The position numbers and the translations under genes are program-made. Of a stretch of 6,472 nucleotides of DNA, positions 6,041-6,472 are shown piece after piece (positions within the stretch are counted from its first letter, which is position 1; the number at the start of each line of letters is the position of its first letter). The notes under the pieces were generated by a model. That model did not search any database. It was not told the origin of the DNA and was given only the letters and a program-made list of their open reading frames with translations. This DNA comes from an uncultured Mycoplasmatota bacterium (GTDB taxonomy: Bacteria; Bacillota_I; Bacilli_A; RF39; UBA660): contig CAMJMP010000050.1 in assembly GCA_946407055.1 (NCBI GenBank), positions 1 through 6,472 on the forward strand, written 5' to 3'.

Positions 6041-6049
6041 TGATATAAT
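6041..6049 (+). promoter_or_regulatory. Extended -10 promoter of the DUF1292-like gene
   Basis: TGATATAAT is again a perfect TGn-TATAAT element, with hexamer 6044-6049. The -35 position falls inside the upstream terminator hairpin and reads GATAAA, so activity would depend on the extended -10. Transcription should start near 6056, leaving a leader of about 46 bases before ATG 6102, longer than the roughly 14-20 bases at the other promoters here. Confidence 0.6.
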
Positions 6050-6101
6050 TATTAAGAATAGATAAGTCTCTTAGGGGTAAGTACGCATTGGAGGAATAAA
6101 A

Positions 6102-6359
6102 ATGGAAGAAAATCAAAAATTTAACGTTCAAATAGAAACTGGAGAAATCAAAGAAGCTGAGTTATTGACTGTAGTAGAAATAGATCAAAAACAATATGCG
6201 ATTTATATGATTGATAATGATGAAACTCAAGGTGAGAACGTTGATATTTTAGCGTCTTATGTTATTAAGGACGATGAAGGTTACGATCAATTAGTGGATA
6301 TTGATGATGCTGAAGATCGTGAAAAGGTAGCTGAATTTATTAAAAATCTAATAGCTTAA
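6102..6359 (+). CDS. DUF1292-like small acidic protein (YrzB-type)
   Basis: The 85-residue acidic protein has the layout of DUF1292 proteins: an N-terminal strand ending in a variable acidic segment, a central core here reading LLTVVEIDQKQYAIYMI (about 21-37), an acidic loop (DNDETQGENVD), a second strand pair around ILASYVIKDDEGYDQL (49-64), and a terminal amphipathic helix (DREKVAEFIKNLI). The family is widespread in Firmicutes with no established biochemical role; in B. subtilis yrzB sits by the Holliday junction resolvase gene yrrK, a context not visible here. There are no Cys or membrane segments, so it is probably cytoplasmic. GGAGGA (6090-6095) precedes ATG 6102 by six bases. The gene has its own promoter and is followed after 16 bases by another start, so it probably heads an operon. 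Confidence 0.75.
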   Translation: MEENQKFNVQIETGEIKEAELLTVVEIDQKQYAIYMIDNDETQGENVDILASYVIKDDEGYDQLVDIDDAEDREKVAEFIKNLIA

Positions 6360-6375
6360 TTAAGAGGGTGCAATT

Positions 6376-6472
6376 ATGGGGAAGTTAAAACCAGAAGAAA
6401 GAAAAGCTGTACTTAAAGCTTTAATGACTTTATATGGAGATCGTTATACAACAGCAGAAAACTTTTTTGCTG
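6376..6472 (+). CDS. N-terminal 32 residues of a protein cut by the window end
   Basis: ATG 6376 follows GAGGGTG (6364-6370) by five bases and opens a frame that runs off the window. The visible residues are a Lys/Glu-rich helix (KPEERKAVLKALMTLYGD) followed by RYTTAENFFA. This layout would fit the start of an endonuclease III-type DNA glycosylase, where a short helix precedes the core, but no diagnostic motif (helix-hairpin-helix, catalytic Lys/Asp, Fe-S Cys) is inside the window, so the identity remains open. It lies 16 bases after the DUF1292-like gene and is probably in its operon. Confidence 0.65.
   Translation, partial: MGKLKPEERKAVLKALMTLYGDRYTTAENFFA

Noticed and set aside
6050..6101. 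Riboswitch or structured leader before the DUF1292-like gene
   Set aside because: The leader is only about 46 bases. The one small inverted repeat (CTTA-GGGG-TAAG) is too weak, and no known aptamer pattern is visible.

Overview
The window is AT-rich, Gram-positive-type DNA. It has strong purine-rich Shine-Dalgarno sites, extended -10 promoters and short hairpin-plus-T terminators, and its proteins are rich in Lys, Asn, Ile and Glu. This suits a low-GC member of the Bacillota (Bacilli/Erysipelotrichia-like or a relative) with the standard genetic code. Trp is written TGG in the genes, and the nine visible stop codons are seven TAA and two TAG, with no TGA. The lineage is an inference from composition and gene families only.

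Layout: (1) 1-69, the tail of an unidentified + strand gene. (2) 81-1781, a complete helicase IV-like UvrD/Rep superfamily 1 helicase. Its reading frame has no ATG, GTG or TTG for the first 263 codons, so the start appears to be ATC at 81, seven bases after a perfect AGGAGG. Annotation limited to canonical starts would begin at ATG 870 and lose the Walker A motif. (3) 1800-2021 on the minus strand, a 73-residue protein with a loose resemblance to ribosome modulation factor, convergent with the helicase and ending at a hairpin terminator. (4) 2022-2100, a divergent promoter region with two back-to-back extended -10 boxes flanking a 10-bp palindrome. (5) 2101-5067, a tight three-gene operon: a short-chain dehydrogenase/reductase, a PLP-dependent protein of the methionine gamma-lyase-like (aluminium resistance, YnbB) family, and a membrane-anchored TraB/GumN protein. 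It ends in a terminator. (6) 5157-6009, an overlapping pair with its own promoter and terminator: a 94-residue acidic protein and a 195-residue protein with two membrane segments, neither of known function. (7) 6102 to the end, a DUF1292-like small acidic protein and the start of another gene, behind a promoter that abuts the previous terminator.

The window looks like compact chromosomal housekeeping or accessory DNA. I see no transposase, CRISPR array, tRNA, rRNA or phage gene. The most checkable points are the apparent ATC start of the helicase, the divergent promoter/palindrome with the RMF-like small protein, the translationally coupled SDR-PLP enzyme pair, and the unknown 94/195-residue pair. 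I do not see convincing evidence of a wholly new multi-gene system.
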